From NCBI RefSeq assembly GCF_020179755.1, contig NZ_JAIUCY010000004.1:248001-312000 (forward strand): a stretch of 64,000 nt of DNA. The letters are read 5' to 3'. Below the pieces are notes generated by a model that did not search any database, was not told the origin of the DNA, and saw only the letters and a program-made list of their open reading frames with translations. This DNA is from Herbaspirillum sp. alder98. Lineage in GTDB: Bacteria; Pseudomonadota; Gammaproteobacteria; Burkholderiales; Burkholderiaceae_D. The translations under genes were made by a program, and so were the position numbers. The stretch's first letter is position 1. The number at the start of each line of letters is the position of its first letter. Shown here one piece after another: positions 51,293 to 60,623 of the stretch.

Positions 51293-52549
51293 TTACCCCA
51301 CAGAGGCCGCTGCTGCATAGCGCGCCTTATGGACCTGCGCCAGAAACGCTGCAATCATGATCGTGTACAGCCCGGCGACTGCTGGCCAAAAGAACATCAG
51401 GTCGGTCAATCCAAAAGCGAAGAAACCTAGCACCAGCAAACAGCCGCAGCGCGCAGCTGCCCTGACCTCAGAAGAGGCGTGATGCAGTTCGCGGAAAAAA
51501 TACCATCCCGGGACAAGGTAGACAGACAAAACCGCTACAAGGCCGAAAATGCCGGAGATGACCATGTTGAACAGTATCTCGTTGTGGGAATGCGCCAACG
51601 TGGTCAACTCATTGGTTACTTCACCCTGCGCGGCCATTTCCTTGATGCTCGGTTCGTAGTTTTCCCGTCCAATGCCAAAGACGGGTTGTCGTGCGAACAG
51701 TTTCAATGCAGCATCCCAGAGTTGGAGGCGGATACCGACGGCCGTGGTTTTCCCCTCACCCTGCGTGTAATTGATTACCTCGGAAGTGGTATTGAACAGC
51801 CGGGTACGCCCGGGCTCGTTGACTGCGAACATCGCCGCGACCAGCACCACGAATGAGAACAAGACAAGCCATTTACGTCGCAACGACAGGCTTGATACGT
51901 GGAAGAAAAATATCACAAACAACACCACAGCCAGCCATCCGCCGCGGGTCTGCGTCAACACGCCCGTATAAGCCCCTGCTGCAGCGGCGATAATCCCGCA
52001 AGCGATGGTTACTTTACCTGTCGACAGACTGGCCGCCATCGTCAGGCACAACACGCCGAACAACAGTGCGATGTCCGAATAGGCAATGATGGACAAGAAC
52101 CCGATATTGCCGACTCGGACATTCCCGCCCTCGAAAAAAACGAACGCCTTGACGGCCAGAACCACAGCAGCCAGGAAAAGGCTCCAGAGCAGAAGCCTGA
52201 AATATTTTCGCGGGACAAACATAATTGACCAGAGCACCAGCGGAAATACTGCCAGCCTGAATGCCCGATCATAATATTTAAAGGCGAAATCGCCCGACCA
52301 CGCCTGATTGGCCAGAACAGCGATCACCCCCATGGACATGGCCAGCGCAACTGGCCAATATTGGCGAAACAGATCAGAAAAACCAATCCCGTCTGGCCGA
52401 ACACGCATTGCCATGCTGGCGAGGGCAATCAATATCAGCAAGAGGAGAATTGAATTGCCTGCGTTATGAATCGATAACGTTACTACCGGAAACAGCAACA
52501 GCAAAAAAGCCACCAGTTGACCTGGAAAAACATTTACACGTAAGCCCAT
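51293..52549 (-). CDS. O-antigen ligase-like membrane protein (second copy)
   Basis: A 418-residue Wzy_C/WaaL-family protein with about eleven hydrophobic helices. The periplasmic loop contains TQTRGGWLAVVLFV, FARQPVFGIGRENYEPSIKEM and the conserved TLAHSHNEILFNMVISGIFGL. Composition is less GC-rich than the neighbouring housekeeping DNA. It lies 12 nt downstream of dnaE on the same strand with its own GAGGGA ribosome site, an odd partner for a replication gene. It is the second ligase-like gene of this cluster, and which one joins O-antigen to core is open. Confidence 0.83.
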   Translation of the reverse strand: MGLRVNVFPGQLVAFLLLLFPVVTLSIHNAGNSILLLLILIALASMAMRVRPDGIGFSDLFRQYWPVALAMSMGVIAVLANQAWSGDFAFKYYDRAFRLAVFPLVLWSIMFVPRKYFRLLLWSLFLAAVVLAVKAFVFFEGGNVRVGNIGFLSIIAYSDIALLFGVLCLTMAASLSTGKVTIACGIIAAAAGAYTGVLTQTRGGWLAVVLFVIFFFHVSSLSLRRKWLVLFSFVVLVAAMFAVNEPGRTRLFNTTSEVINYTQGEGKTTAVGIRLQLWDAALKLFARQPVFGIGRENYEPSIKEMAAQGEVTNELTTLAHSHNEILFNMVISGIFGLVAVLSVYLVPGWYFFRELHHASSEVRAAARCGCLLVLGFFAFGLTDLMFFWPAVAGLYTIMIAAFLAQVHKARYAAAASVG

Positions 52550-52561
52550 TCTAAATCCCTC

Positions 52562-55500
52562 TTAATACTCAACAACTACCGCTTCCTTGCCGAACGACGC
52601 CACCAACGTCGTCTGCAGGCTGTCACTCGGATTGATGCGCCAGTTGTCGCCCAGCATCACTTCGCAGCCGGCATCGTCGCGCAGGTAGCGCATGACGAAC
52701 GGCAGCCCCTGGTCCTGACGGTGCGCCGACAGGGTATCGCGCAGCATGGCGGGGTCGACCGCCTGCTTGAGCTGCACCACCATGCGCACGCCATACTGGA
52801 TCCGCGCGGCGCCGAGGTCCATGACCTTTTCGGCCGACACCCGCAGGCCGCCATTGAAGCGGTCTTCCGAGACCCGTCCTTGCAGCACCAGCAACTCGTC
52901 TTCCTTGATCAGGTGCTTGATGGGTTCGAAGACTTCGCTGTAGATGCTGGCCTCGATCACGCCGGTGCCATCGTCAAGCGTGCAGATCACCAGCTTGCCG
53001 CGCTGGGTCATCTGCACCCGCACGCCGGTGATGATGCCGGCCAGGCTGCGCGGCTCGCGCGACGGCTCCAGGCTCGATATCTTGGTGCGCACGAAGCGTC
53101 GCACTTCCTTTTCGTAGGCCGAGAACAGATGGCCCGACAAATAGAAGCCCAGCGCGCCCTTCTCTTCGGTCAGGCGCTGCTTGTCGCTCCAGGGCTGCAC
53201 GCTGATGTACTCGAGCGGCGCTTCGAGATCGCTGTCGTCGCCACCGAACAGACTGACCTGGTTGGCCGACTTCTCGGCCTGTTCGGCGCTCTCCCAGGCC
53301 AGCGGGACGGTCGCCTGCAACACGGCGCGATCGACCTTGAAGCAGTCGAATGCGCCCGCGCGGATCAGCGAGTCGATGGTGCGGCGGTTGATCTGCTTCT
53401 TGTCGACCCGCTTGGCGAAGTCGAACAGGTCCTTGAAAGGGCCGGCCTTGCGCGCTTCGATGATCGATTCGATGGCATTCTGGCCGGCGCCCTTGACCGC
53501 GCCCAGGCCGTAACGGATCTGGGTCGCCTTCTTGCCCGGCTCGCCGACCGGCATGAAGCGGTAATCCGACTGGTTGATATCGGGCGGCAGGATGGTCAGC
53601 TTGCAGATATCGAGCGAATCCTCGATCAGGATCTTGACCTTGTCGGTGTCTTCCATGGCCAGCGACAAGTTGGCTGCCATGAACGCGGCCGGATGGTGCG
53701 CCTTGAGGTAGGCGGTGTAATACGACAACAGCGCATAAGCGGCCGCGTGCGACTTGTTGAAGCCGTAGCCGGCGAACTTTTCCATCAGGTCGAAGATTTC
53801 GTCGGCCTTTTCGGTGGACAGTCCATTCTTGCCGGCACCCTCGCGGAACAACTCGCGGTGCTTGGCCATTTCCTCGGCCTTCTTCTTGCCCATCGCACGC
53901 CGCAGCAAGTCGGCGCCGCCCAGCGAGTAGCCGCCGATCACCTGCGCCATCTGCATCACCTGCTCCTGATAGACCATGATGCCGTAGGTCTCGGAGAGGA
54001 TGCCCTCGGTGCGCGGATCGGGATAGTCGAAGGCTTCGCCGTGCTTGCGCTTGCAGAAGTCCGGGATCAGGTCCATCGGGCCCGGACGGTACAGCGCCAC
54101 CAGCGCGATGATGTCCTCGAAGCGGTCGGGCCGCGCATCCTTGAGCATGCCCTGCATGCCGCGGCTTTCCAGCTGGAACACCGCGACCGTCTTGGCCTTG
54201 GTCAGCAGGTCGTACGAGGCCCGGTCGTTCAGCGGCAGCTTGGCCAGGTCGAAATCGGCCATGGCCGGATCGAGCAGGCGAATGTAGCGCTCGGCACGAT
54301 CGAGGATGGTCAGCGTGGTCAGGCCCAGGAAGTCGAACTTCACCAGGCCAACGGCCTCGACGTCGTCCTTGTCGTACTGCGACACCACGCCGGCGTCGCC
54401 GCCTTGGGTGTAGAGCGGGCAGAAGTCGGTCAGCTTGCCGGGGGCGATCAACACGCCGCCGGCGTGCATGCCGATGTTGCGGGCAATGCCTTCGACCTGC
54501 TGCGCCAGGCCCATCAGCTGCTTGACCTCTTCTTCGTTGTCGAGCCGCTCCTTGAGCATCGGCTCTTCTTCGATGGCGTCGGCCAGCGTCACCAGCTTGC
54601 CCGGCTTGAACGGGATCAGCTTGGAGATGCCGTCGCAGAAGTTATAGCCCAGATCGAGCACGCGGCCGACGTCGCGCACCGCGCCCTTGGCCGCCATGGT
54701 GCCGAAGGTGGCAATCTGCGACACCGCTTCCTTGCCGTAGCGATCCTTGACGTACTGGATGACGCGATCGCGCCCTTCCTGGCAGAAGTCGATATCGAAG
54801 TCGGGCATCGAAACCCGCTCGGGATTGAGGAAGCGTTCGAACAGCAGGTTGTAGCGCAACGGATCGAGGTCGGTAATCGACAGGCTGTAGGCCACCAGCG
54901 AACCGGCGCCCGAGCCCCGTCCCGGCCCCACCGGCACGCCATTGTTCTTAGCCCACTGGATGAAGTCGGCCACGATCAGGAAGTAACCGGGAAACTTCAT
55001 CTTGATGATCGTATCGTTCTCGAACTTCAGGCGCGCCTCGTAGCGCGGACGCTCTTTCTCGCGATCGGCCTCGTTCGGGAACAGGTGCAGCAGGCGGCTC
55101 TCGAGCCCGGCCTGGGTCTGCGCCACCAGGAAATCATCGATGGTCATGCCGTCCGGCGTCGGGAAGTCGGGCAGTTGCGGCTTGCCCAGTTCCAGCACCA
55201 GGTTGCAGCGTCGCGCGATGTGCAGCGTATTGGCGATGGCGCCCGGCAGGTCGGCGAACAACGCGACCATCTCGGCCTGCGACTTGAAATACTGTTGATC
55301 GTTGAAGCGTCGCACGCGCCGCGCATTGGCCAGGATCTCGCCTTCGGCGATACAGGTGCGCGCCTCGTGGGCGATGAATTCCTCGGTCGACTGGAACTGG
55401 ACCGGATGGGTGGCCACCACCGGCAGCCCCAGCCGCGCGCCCAGCGCCACGCTCTGGCGCACCTGCACCTCGGCGTTGGGCTGACCGGAACGCTGGATCT

Positions 55501-56020
55501 CCAAATAGAAACTGCCGGGGAAGATCTCCGACCAGCGTTGCGCGGCCTGCTCGGCCTGCGCCAGGTTGCCGTTATCGATGGCCTGGCCGATATCGCCGCC
55601 GTGCGCACCCGACAGCGCGATGAGGCCGTTTCCGCCTTCCTGGTGGCGCAAGGCGTCGAGCCACTCGACGCGGACTTCGGCACGGCCCTTGTAGATGTTT
55701 TCCAGCCAGGCCCGGGACAGCAGTTCGCACAGCTGCAGGTAACCCCTGTGGTTCTTGACCAGCAGCAGCAGGCGCGACGGCTTCTCGCGGTCGCGCTCGT
55801 TGGTGATCCAGATATCGCAGCCGGCAATGGGCTTGACACCCTTGCCGCGCGCAGCCTTGTAGAACTTGACCATGCCGAACAGGTTGGCGAGGTCGGTCAC
55901 GGCCATGGCTGCCTGGCCATCCTTGGCGGCAGCCTTGACGACGTCGTCGATACGCACCAGGCCGTCGACGATGGAATACTCCGAGTGCAGTCGGAGGTGT
56001 ACAAAATGCGGTGTAGTCAT
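52562..56020 (-). CDS. dnaE: DNA polymerase III alpha subunit
   Basis: An 1152-residue replicative polymerase. N-terminal PHP domain (FVHLRLHSEYSIVDGLVRIDDVV), palm with PDFDIDFCQEGRDRVIQYVKDRYG (metal-binding Asp pair, about 400), GPGRGSGAGSLVAYSLSITDLDP, the fingers with AKTVAVFQLESRGMQGML, tandem helix-hairpin-helix region, and OB domain near residues 980-1070 (LAGIITGVRVQMTQRGKLVICTLDDGTG). Length fits the E. coli type (1160). I chose the start at 56020 because MTTPHFVHLRLHSEYS is the family start. An O-antigen ligase-like gene is attached downstream. Confidence 0.97.
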   Translation of the reverse strand: MTTPHFVHLRLHSEYSIVDGLVRIDDVVKAAAKDGQAAMAVTDLANLFGMVKFYKAARGKGVKPIAGCDIWITNERDREKPSRLLLLVKNHRGYLQLCELLSRAWLENIYKGRAEVRVEWLDALRHQEGGNGLIALSGAHGGDIGQAIDNGNLAQAEQAAQRWSEIFPGSFYLEIQRSGQPNAEVQVRQSVALGARLGLPVVATHPVQFQSTEEFIAHEARTCIAEGEILANARRVRRFNDQQYFKSQAEMVALFADLPGAIANTLHIARRCNLVLELGKPQLPDFPTPDGMTIDDFLVAQTQAGLESRLLHLFPNEADREKERPRYEARLKFENDTIIKMKFPGYFLIVADFIQWAKNNGVPVGPGRGSGAGSLVAYSLSITDLDPLRYNLLFERFLNPERVSMPDFDIDFCQEGRDRVIQYVKDRYGKEAVSQIATFGTMAAKGAVRDVGRVLDLGYNFCDGISKLIPFKPGKLVTLADAIEEEPMLKERLDNEEEVKQLMGLAQQVEGIARNIGMHAGGVLIAPGKLTDFCPLYTQGGDAGVVSQYDKDDVEAVGLVKFDFLGLTTLTILDRAERYIRLLDPAMADFDLAKLPLNDRASYDLLTKAKTVAVFQLESRGMQGMLKDARPDRFEDIIALVALYRPGPMDLIPDFCKRKHGEAFDYPDPRTEGILSETYGIMVYQEQVMQMAQVIGGYSLGGADLLRRAMGKKKAEEMAKHRELFREGAGKNGLSTEKADEIFDLMEKFAGYGFNKSHAAAYALLSYYTAYLKAHHPAAFMAANLSLAMEDTDKVKILIEDSLDICKLTILPPDINQSDYRFMPVGEPGKKATQIRYGLGAVKGAGQNAIESIIEARKAGPFKDLFDFAKRVDKKQINRRTIDSLIRAGAFDCFKVDRAVLQATVPLAWESAEQAEKSANQVSLFGGDDSDLEAPLEYISVQPWSDKQRLTEEKGALGFYLSGHLFSAYEKEVRRFVRTKISSLEPSREPRSLAGIITGVRVQMTQRGKLVICTLDDGTGVIEASIYSEVFEPIKHLIKEDELLVLQGRVSEDRFNGGLRVSAEKVMDLGAARIQYGVRMVVQLKQAVDPAMLRDTLSAHRQDQGLPFVMRYLRDDAGCEVMLGDNWRINPSDSLQTTLVASFGKEAVVVEY

Positions 56021-56183
56021 GGGGCCACATTCTACCGGACCCGGGGGCGTCCCTCGCCCTGGTGGCAAAGGGATTTTATGCAACGCGGCAGACCGCCCGC
56101 CATTGGCCGCAGCGCTGGTTTGATCTGGGTCAGGCTAGTGCGCAATAGCGACGAAGACCCTGCGAAGACCCGGCACGCGGGCG

Positions 56184-56189
56184 TATAAT
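56184..56189 (+). promoter_or_regulatory. -10 box for trhO
   Basis: TATAAT, a perfect -10 hexamer, 33 nt before the trhO start. The -35 is weak. Confidence 0.5.
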
Positions 56190-56221
56190 GCTGCCAATTC
56201 AAAGACTTAGAGCAAAGAACC

Positions 56222-57118
56222 ATGCAGTCCCCGGATACCCCATACGTCAATATTGCCGCCTACAAGTTCGTTACCTTCAACGACACGGTCGAGAAGCGCC
56301 CGCAGTTCCTGGCGTTTTGCCAGAAGCACAACCTGCGCGGCACCGTGCTGCTCACGCCGGAAGGCATCAACCTGTTCCTGGCCGGCCTGCGCCCCGACAT
56401 CGATGCCTTCCTGGCCTGGCTGCGCGCCGATGCGCGCTTTGCCGACATCGTCGTCAAGGAAAGTTTTTCCGAGAAGCAACCCTTCACCCGCATGCTGGTC
56501 AAGCTCAAGGCCGAGATCATCACGATGAAGCATCCGCTGATCAAGCCGGAAGAAGGCCGCGCGCCGTTCGTGCAACCGCAGGACCTCAAGCGCTGGCTGG
56601 ACCAGGGCCATGACGACAATGGCAAGCCCGTGGTGATGGTCGAGACCCGCAACGCCTTCGAAGTCGATGTCGGCACCTTCGACAACACGGTCGATTACCG
56701 TATCAACAAGTTCACCGAGTTCCCGCAGGTGATCGAAGAGCACAAGGCCGATTTCGAAGGCAAGACCGTGGTGACCTTCTGCACCGGCGGCATCCGTTGC
56801 GAAAAGGCGGCGATCCATATGCAGAACATCGGCTACGACAGCGTGTACCAGCTTGAGGGTGGCATCCTGCGCTACTTCGAAGAAGTCGGCGGCGCGCATT
56901 ACTCGGGCGACTGCTTCGTGTTCGACTACCGTACCGCCCTGAGCCCCGACCTGAAGGAATCGGCGACCGCGCAGTGCTTTGCCTGCCGCGCCGTGGTCAC
57001 CCCGCGCGAACAGCTGTCGCCGTACTACGTGCCGGGCAAGTCCTGCCCGCATTGCGCTTCCGCACAGCAGGCCGGCGCTGGCGCTGATTCAGGTTCGGAG
57101 TCGCCGCTGCAGGCTTGA
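56222..57118 (+). CDS. trhO: tRNA uridine(34) hydroxylase (rhodanese family, YceA type)
   Basis: A 298-residue rhodanese-domain protein with the TrhO layout. The N-terminal ferredoxin-like domain reads [43 protein letters not shown], followed by [14 protein letters not shown]. The rhodanese domain follows, with the catalytic Cys in [15 protein letters not shown] near residue 185. A C-terminal Cys pair (CFACR ... CPHCA) may bind zinc. The enzyme forms 5-hydroxyuridine at the wobble base of tRNAs in an oxygen-dependent route. It is divergent from dnaE and ends in a terminator shared with the flavodoxin-like gene. Confidence 0.93.
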   Translation: MQSPDTPYVNIAAYKFVTFNDTVEKRPQFLAFCQKHNLRGTVLLTPEGINLFLAGLRPDIDAFLAWLRADARFADIVVKESFSEKQPFTRMLVKLKAEIITMKHPLIKPEEGRAPFVQPQDLKRWLDQGHDDNGKPVVMVETRNAFEVDVGTFDNTVDYRINKFTEFPQVIEEHKADFEGKTVVTFCTGGIRCEKAAIHMQNIGYDSVYQLEGGILRYFEEVGGAHYSGDCFVFDYRTALSPDLKESATAQCFACRAVVTPREQLSPYYVPGKSCPHCASAQQAGAGADSGSESPLQA

Positions 57119-57147
57119 GAACGCCGGCCAGCCCTGCTCCACCATGC

Positions 57148-57183
57148 AAAAAGCCGCGCGGTCGATGACCACGCGGCTTTTTT
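57148..57183. terminator. Bidirectional terminator between trhO and the flavodoxin-like gene
   Basis: AAAAAGCCGCG... pairs with ...CGCGGCTTTTTT (outer stem 57148-57158 with 57172-57183), and GGTC/GACC forms an inner stem. T-runs follow on both strands. Confidence 0.9.
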
Positions 57184-57214
57184 CATTTTACGGCGCTGCT
57201 TGCTTCGATGCTGC

Positions 57215-57790
57215 TTACTTGCCGAACTTGGCTGCGGTCTCGGCCACGCGTGCGCCAAACAACTTGGCGGTTTCCAGGTCGCCTGGCAGCGGGCCTTCTT
57301 CAGGCGAGGAGTCCGACGGGCTTTGCGCCATCAGGCCCGAGAAGGAACCGACGAAATTGATGTCGTTACGCTGCGCCGCCTTGCTGTTGGCAGGCATCAG
57401 GCCGGTACCGACCCAGATCATGCTGTGCTGCATCGACAGCGTAAAGAGATAGTGCAGCGTCGACAGCTTGTCGCCATTCATGGTCGCCGAATTGGTGAAG
57501 GCGGCGCCGATCTTGTCTTTCCACTTCTGGCTGAACCAGGGCTTGGACGAGGCGTCGGCGAATTTCTTGAACTGCCACGACACCGTGCCCATGTAGGTGG
57601 GCGAGCCGAAGATGATGGCGTCGGCCGCATCCAGCGTGGCCCAGTCGGCGTCCGTGATGTTGCCTTCGGCATTGATGGCGATCAGCTCGACGCTGGCGCC
57701 GGCGACCGAGGCAGCACCGGCTTGCACGGCTTCAGCCTGTTTCTTGGTGTGGCCGTAGCCGGAGTGGTAGACGATGGCGACTTTGCTCAT
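57215..57790 (-). CDS. Flavodoxin-like NAD(P)H:quinone oxidoreductase (WrbA-like)
   Basis: A 191-residue protein with the flavodoxin fold. The FMN phosphate loop is VYHSGYGHTKKQAEAV near the N-terminus; FGSPTYMGTVSWQFKKFAD near residue 75 and the GAAFTNSATMNGDKLSTLH stretch match WrbA-type quinone reductases, though the overall length and end differ slightly. It probably does two-electron quinone reduction to avoid semiquinone radicals. It lies downstream of the pirin gene with a strong terminator between, so it is likely its own transcript. It shares redox themes with the pirin next door. Confidence 0.85.
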   Translation of the reverse strand: MSKVAIVYHSGYGHTKKQAEAVQAGAASVAGASVELIAINAEGNITDADWATLDAADAIIFGSPTYMGTVSWQFKKFADASSKPWFSQKWKDKIGAAFTNSATMNGDKLSTLHYLFTLSMQHSMIWVGTGLMPANSKAAQRNDINFVGSFSGLMAQSPSDSSPEEGPLPGDLETAKLFGARVAETAAKFGK

Positions 57791-57825
57791 GATGTTTCCT
57801 TCTCGAGTGGGAGTTTGAGTAGATC

Positions 57826-57856
57826 AAAAAAACCGCCGGGTGATCGGGTCCGGCGG
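57826..57856 (-). terminator. Intrinsic terminator after the pirin gene
   Basis: On the minus strand CCGCCGG pairs with CCGGCGG (57833-57839 with 57850-57856), followed by TTTTTTT (57826-57832). Confidence 0.9.
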
Positions 57857-57881
57857 GTGCTGCGGTAAAAAAACTGCTGAC

Positions 57882-58583
57882 TTAGTGTGGCAGGTCGAAC
57901 ACCAGCACTTCGGCATTGTCGCCGCCGGTGATGTCGAGCTTGTCGACATCGGTGAGCTTGACGGCGTCGCCGGCTTCCAGCGCCTGGCCGTTGACGCTGA
58001 CCTTGCCGCGGGCCACATGCACATAACCCAGGCGACCGGCTGCCAGTGTATAGCTGGCGGCTTCATCGCCGTCGAACAGGCCGGCAAACAGCGACGCGTC
58101 CTGGTTCATGCTGACCGAACCATCGCGGCCATCGCTGGACGCTACCAGACGCAGCCGGCCCTGCTTGTCGGCGGCCGAGAAATGGGCCTCCTGGTAACCC
58201 GGCTCGGCGCCGGCGCGGTCGGGCATGATCCAGATCTGCAGGAAGTGCGTGGTGCCGGTTTGCGAATGGTTGTACTCCGAGTGACGCACGCCGGTGCCGG
58301 CGCTCATGCGTTGCACATCACCGGGGCGGATCACGCTGCCGTTACCCATGCTGTCCTTGTGGGCCAGTTCGCCGTCGAGCACATACGAGATGATTTCCAT
58401 GTCGCGGTGACCGTGGGTGCCGAAGCCCTGGCCTGCGGCCACGCGGTCTTCGTTGATCACCCGCAGCGGACCGAAGCCCATGTGCTTTGGATCATGGTAG
58501 TCGGCGAACGAAAAGCTATGGTACGAATCCAGCCAGCCGTGGTTGCCGTGGCCGCGCTCAGTGGATTTACGAAGTTGCATCAT
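57882..58583 (-). CDS. Pirin family protein (YhhW-like, quercetinase-type cupin)
   Basis: A 233-residue bicupin starting MMQLRKSTERGHGNHGWLDSYHSFSF. The metal site of the N-terminal cupin is intact: GTHGHRDMEIISYVLDGEL carries two His, and GVRHSEYNHSQTGTTHFLQIWI carries the third His and the Glu. Family members (YhhW) cleave quercetin with O2 or act as redox-sensing regulators. Divergent from a LysR gene with 151 bp between, which is the classic arrangement for a regulator and its target. Confidence 0.93.
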   Translation of the reverse strand: MMQLRKSTERGHGNHGWLDSYHSFSFADYHDPKHMGFGPLRVINEDRVAAGQGFGTHGHRDMEIISYVLDGELAHKDSMGNGSVIRPGDVQRMSAGTGVRHSEYNHSQTGTTHFLQIWIMPDRAGAEPGYQEAHFSAADKQGRLRLVASSDGRDGSVSMNQDASLFAGLFDGDEAASYTLAAGRLGYVHVARGKVSVNGQALEAGDAVKLTDVDKLDITGGDNAEVLVFDLPH

Positions 58584-58606
58584 GACAACACTCCTTTTCG
58601 GTGAAT

Positions 58607-58635
58607 TCTGTACGCTTCGGAATTGATTCGTACAA
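58607..58635 (-). promoter_or_regulatory. Promoter of the pirin gene overlapped by an inverted repeat
   Basis: On the minus strand TTGTAC and TACAGA lie 17 nt apart, a good -35/-10 pair about 24 nt before the pirin start codon. GTACG (58610-58614) and CGTAC (58629-58633) form an inverted repeat that spans both boxes, a likely regulator site. Confidence 0.55.
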
Positions 58636-58656
58636 ATTGTTTGTCGATGTGCACAC

Positions 58657-58662
58657 TATAAT
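58657..58662 (+). promoter_or_regulatory. -10 box for the LysR gene
   Basis: TATAAT, a perfect -10, 72 nt upstream of the LysR start. TTGTTT is 14 nt upstream of it, so the -35 match is poor. Confidence 0.4.
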
Positions 58663-58734
58663 CACTATCTTTTTTCGGTATAAGGCCTTAAATTCATACG
58701 GTTCATTCAAATATTTTAAACAAGTGGAGCTGGT

Positions 58735-59673
58735 GTGAACCTGACCCTGGAATCGTTGCTGATCCTCGACATGATCGACCGCAAGGGCAGCTTTGCCGCA
58801 GCCGCCGTGGTGCTGGACCGCGTGCCGTCGGCACTGACCTATAGCGTACGCAAGCTGGAAGATGACCTCGACGTGCTGCTGTTCGACCGCCGCGGCCATC
58901 GGGCCCAGCTGACCCCGGCCGGCCAGCAGCTGCTGCACGAAGGCCGCCACCTGCTGCTGGCGGCCAACGACCTGGAGCAGCGCGTCAAGCGTACCGCCAC
59001 CGGTCGCGAGACCGAATTGCACATCGTGCTCAACAGCCTGGTGCCGTTTGCCAAGATGCGACCAATCATCGAAGCCTTCGACCAGGAACAGTCCGGCACC
59101 CGATTGCGCTTCACGCCCGGGGTGCTCACCGGCGCCTGGGAAAAGCTGATCGAGGGCCGCGCCAACCTGGTCATCGGCGTGACCCTGGACGGGCCGGAGG
59201 TGGTGCGCACCAGCGGCCGCTTCCAGATGCAGGAACTGGGCGCGGTCGACTGGGTCTTTGCGGTCGCCCCCGATCATCCGCTGGCCACGGCGGCCGAACC
59301 GCTGTCGGCCGAACTGGTCCGCAGTCACCGGGCCATTGCCGTGGGCGACAACAGCCAGTCATTGCCGACCCTGACCATGGGCCTGCTGTCGGGCCAGGAA
59401 ACCCTGACCGTGGCCAGCGTGGCAGACAAGCTGGAAGCCCAACTGGCCGGCCTGGGCTGCGGCCACCTGCCACGCATCTGGGCCGCGCCCTACCTGGCCA
59501 GTGGCGCCCTGGTCGAAAAACAGACCCAGGCCGCCAAGCCGAACGACAATTTCATGGTGGCCTGGCCCAAGACCGAACAGGGTAAATCGTTGAAGTGGTT
59601 CATCAACCACCTGGCCCGCCCGGAAGTACGCGAATCCTTATTGGGGCCGGTTGCTGCGCGAGGCGGCGCATGA
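58735..59673 (+). CDS. LysR family transcriptional regulator
   Basis: A 312-residue regulator. The winged helix-turn-helix occupies residues 1-60 ([59 protein letters not shown]), followed by the substrate-binding domain with [26 protein letters not shown] and [12 protein letters not shown]. The effector is unknown. The start is GTG 58735 with GTGGAG at good distance. Divergent from the pirin gene, its likely target. Its last codons overlap the gluQ start (ATGA), an unusual partner. Confidence 0.94.
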   Translation: MNLTLESLLILDMIDRKGSFAAAAVVLDRVPSALTYSVRKLEDDLDVLLFDRRGHRAQLTPAGQQLLHEGRHLLLAANDLEQRVKRTATGRETELHIVLNSLVPFAKMRPIIEAFDQEQSGTRLRFTPGVLTGAWEKLIEGRANLVIGVTLDGPEVVRTSGRFQMQELGAVDWVFAVAPDHPLATAAEPLSAELVRSHRAIAVGDNSQSLPTLTMGLLSGQETLTVASVADKLEAQLAGLGCGHLPRIWAAPYLASGALVEKQTQAAKPNDNFMVAWPKTEQGKSLKWFINHLARPEVRESLLGPVAARGGA

Positions 59674-60551
59674 GCGGCCGCTATATCGGACGCTTTGCCC
59701 CCTCGCCTTCGGGCCCGCTGCACGCCGGCTCGCTGGTGGCGGCGTTGGCCAGCCTGCTCGATGCGCGGGTGCATGATGGAATATGGTTATTGCGCATCGA
59801 AGATATCGATGAGACGCGCACGGTAGCGGGAGCGGCAGAAGACATCGTGGCCACGCTGTCGGCGCTGGATATGCACGCCGATGGCCCGGTGCTGGTGCAA
59901 AGCCAGCGGCGCGCGCGTTATGCCGCCGCGCGTGAGCGACTGGGGGCAGCCGTCTACCCCTGCGGTTGCAGCCGCAAGGAGATTGCCGATTCGCGCCTGG
60001 GCCTGGCCAGTGATGGCGCCGCCATCTACCCCGGTACTTGCCGCGCCGGGCTGGCACCAGGCAAGCTCGCCCGCACGCAACGCCTGCGTGTGCCGGACGT
60101 GGGGGCGCCGGGCGAACTGGTGCGCTTCGACGATCGTTGGCTAGGTGCACAGCAACAGCATCTGGCCAGTGAGGTGGGTGACTTCGTGCTGCAACGCGCC
60201 GATGGTTTCTGGGCCTATCAGCTGGCGGTGGTGGTGGACGACGCCGAACAAGGCGTCACCGACGTGGTGCGCGGCGCCGACCTGCTCGATTCGACCGCAC
60301 GCCAGATCTACCTGCAAGGCCTGCTCGGCTATCCGACGCCAAGCTACCTGCACGTTCCCTTGCTGGCCAATGCGCAAGGCGAGAAGTTTTCCAAGCAGAA
60401 TGGCGCCCAGGCGCTGGACCTGTCGCGCCCGCTGCAGGAGCTGCAACGCGCAGCGGGCTTTCTTGGCCTCGATACCGCGGCGGCCACGACCCGCGAACAC
60501 TTCTGGAGCCTGGCCTTGTCCGCGTGGGCTGCGCGCTTCGGGCCACGCTGA
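59670..60551 (+). CDS. gluQ: Glutamyl-Q tRNA(Asp) synthetase
   Basis: A 293-residue truncated glutamyl-tRNA synthetase paralog that attaches glutamate to queuosine 34 of tRNA(Asp). It keeps the class I signatures: [22 protein letters not shown], with HAGSL as the HIGH box (residues 18-22), and KFSKQNGA as the KMSKS box near 250. The zinc site is CGCSRKE ... YPGTCR. It lacks the anticodon-binding domain, which is how the family differs from GltX. The start overlaps the LysR stop codon (ATGA). Confidence 0.95.
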   Translation: MSGRYIGRFAPSPSGPLHAGSLVAALASLLDARVHDGIWLLRIEDIDETRTVAGAAEDIVATLSALDMHADGPVLVQSQRRARYAAARERLGAAVYPCGCSRKEIADSRLGLASDGAAIYPGTCRAGLAPGKLARTQRLRVPDVGAPGELVRFDDRWLGAQQQHLASEVGDFVLQRADGFWAYQLAVVVDDAEQGVTDVVRGADLLDSTARQIYLQGLLGYPTPSYLHVPLLANAQGEKFSKQNGAQALDLSRPLQELQRAAGFLGLDTAAATTREHFWSLALSAWAARFGPR

Positions 60552-60564
60552 GCGCTACCATGAA

Positions 60565-60600
60565 AAATGCCGCGCGGATATCGCTATCCGGGCGGCATTT
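60565..60600. terminator. Bidirectional terminator between gluQ and rhlE
   Basis: AAATGCCGC (60565-60573) pairs with GCGGCATTT (60592-60600), with an inner GGATA/TATCC stem. The A-run at 60563-60567 gives a T-run on the minus strand, so it serves rhlE best. Confidence 0.85.
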
Positions 60601-60623
60601 CAGGTGCAGCAGACCGACTGTGA

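Noticed and set aside
52721-56188. An 1155-codon open frame antisense to dnaE
   Set aside because: It mirrors dnaE on the opposite strand with skewed His/Arg/Gln/Ala composition and no recognisable domain; GC-rich third positions explain long antisense frames here.
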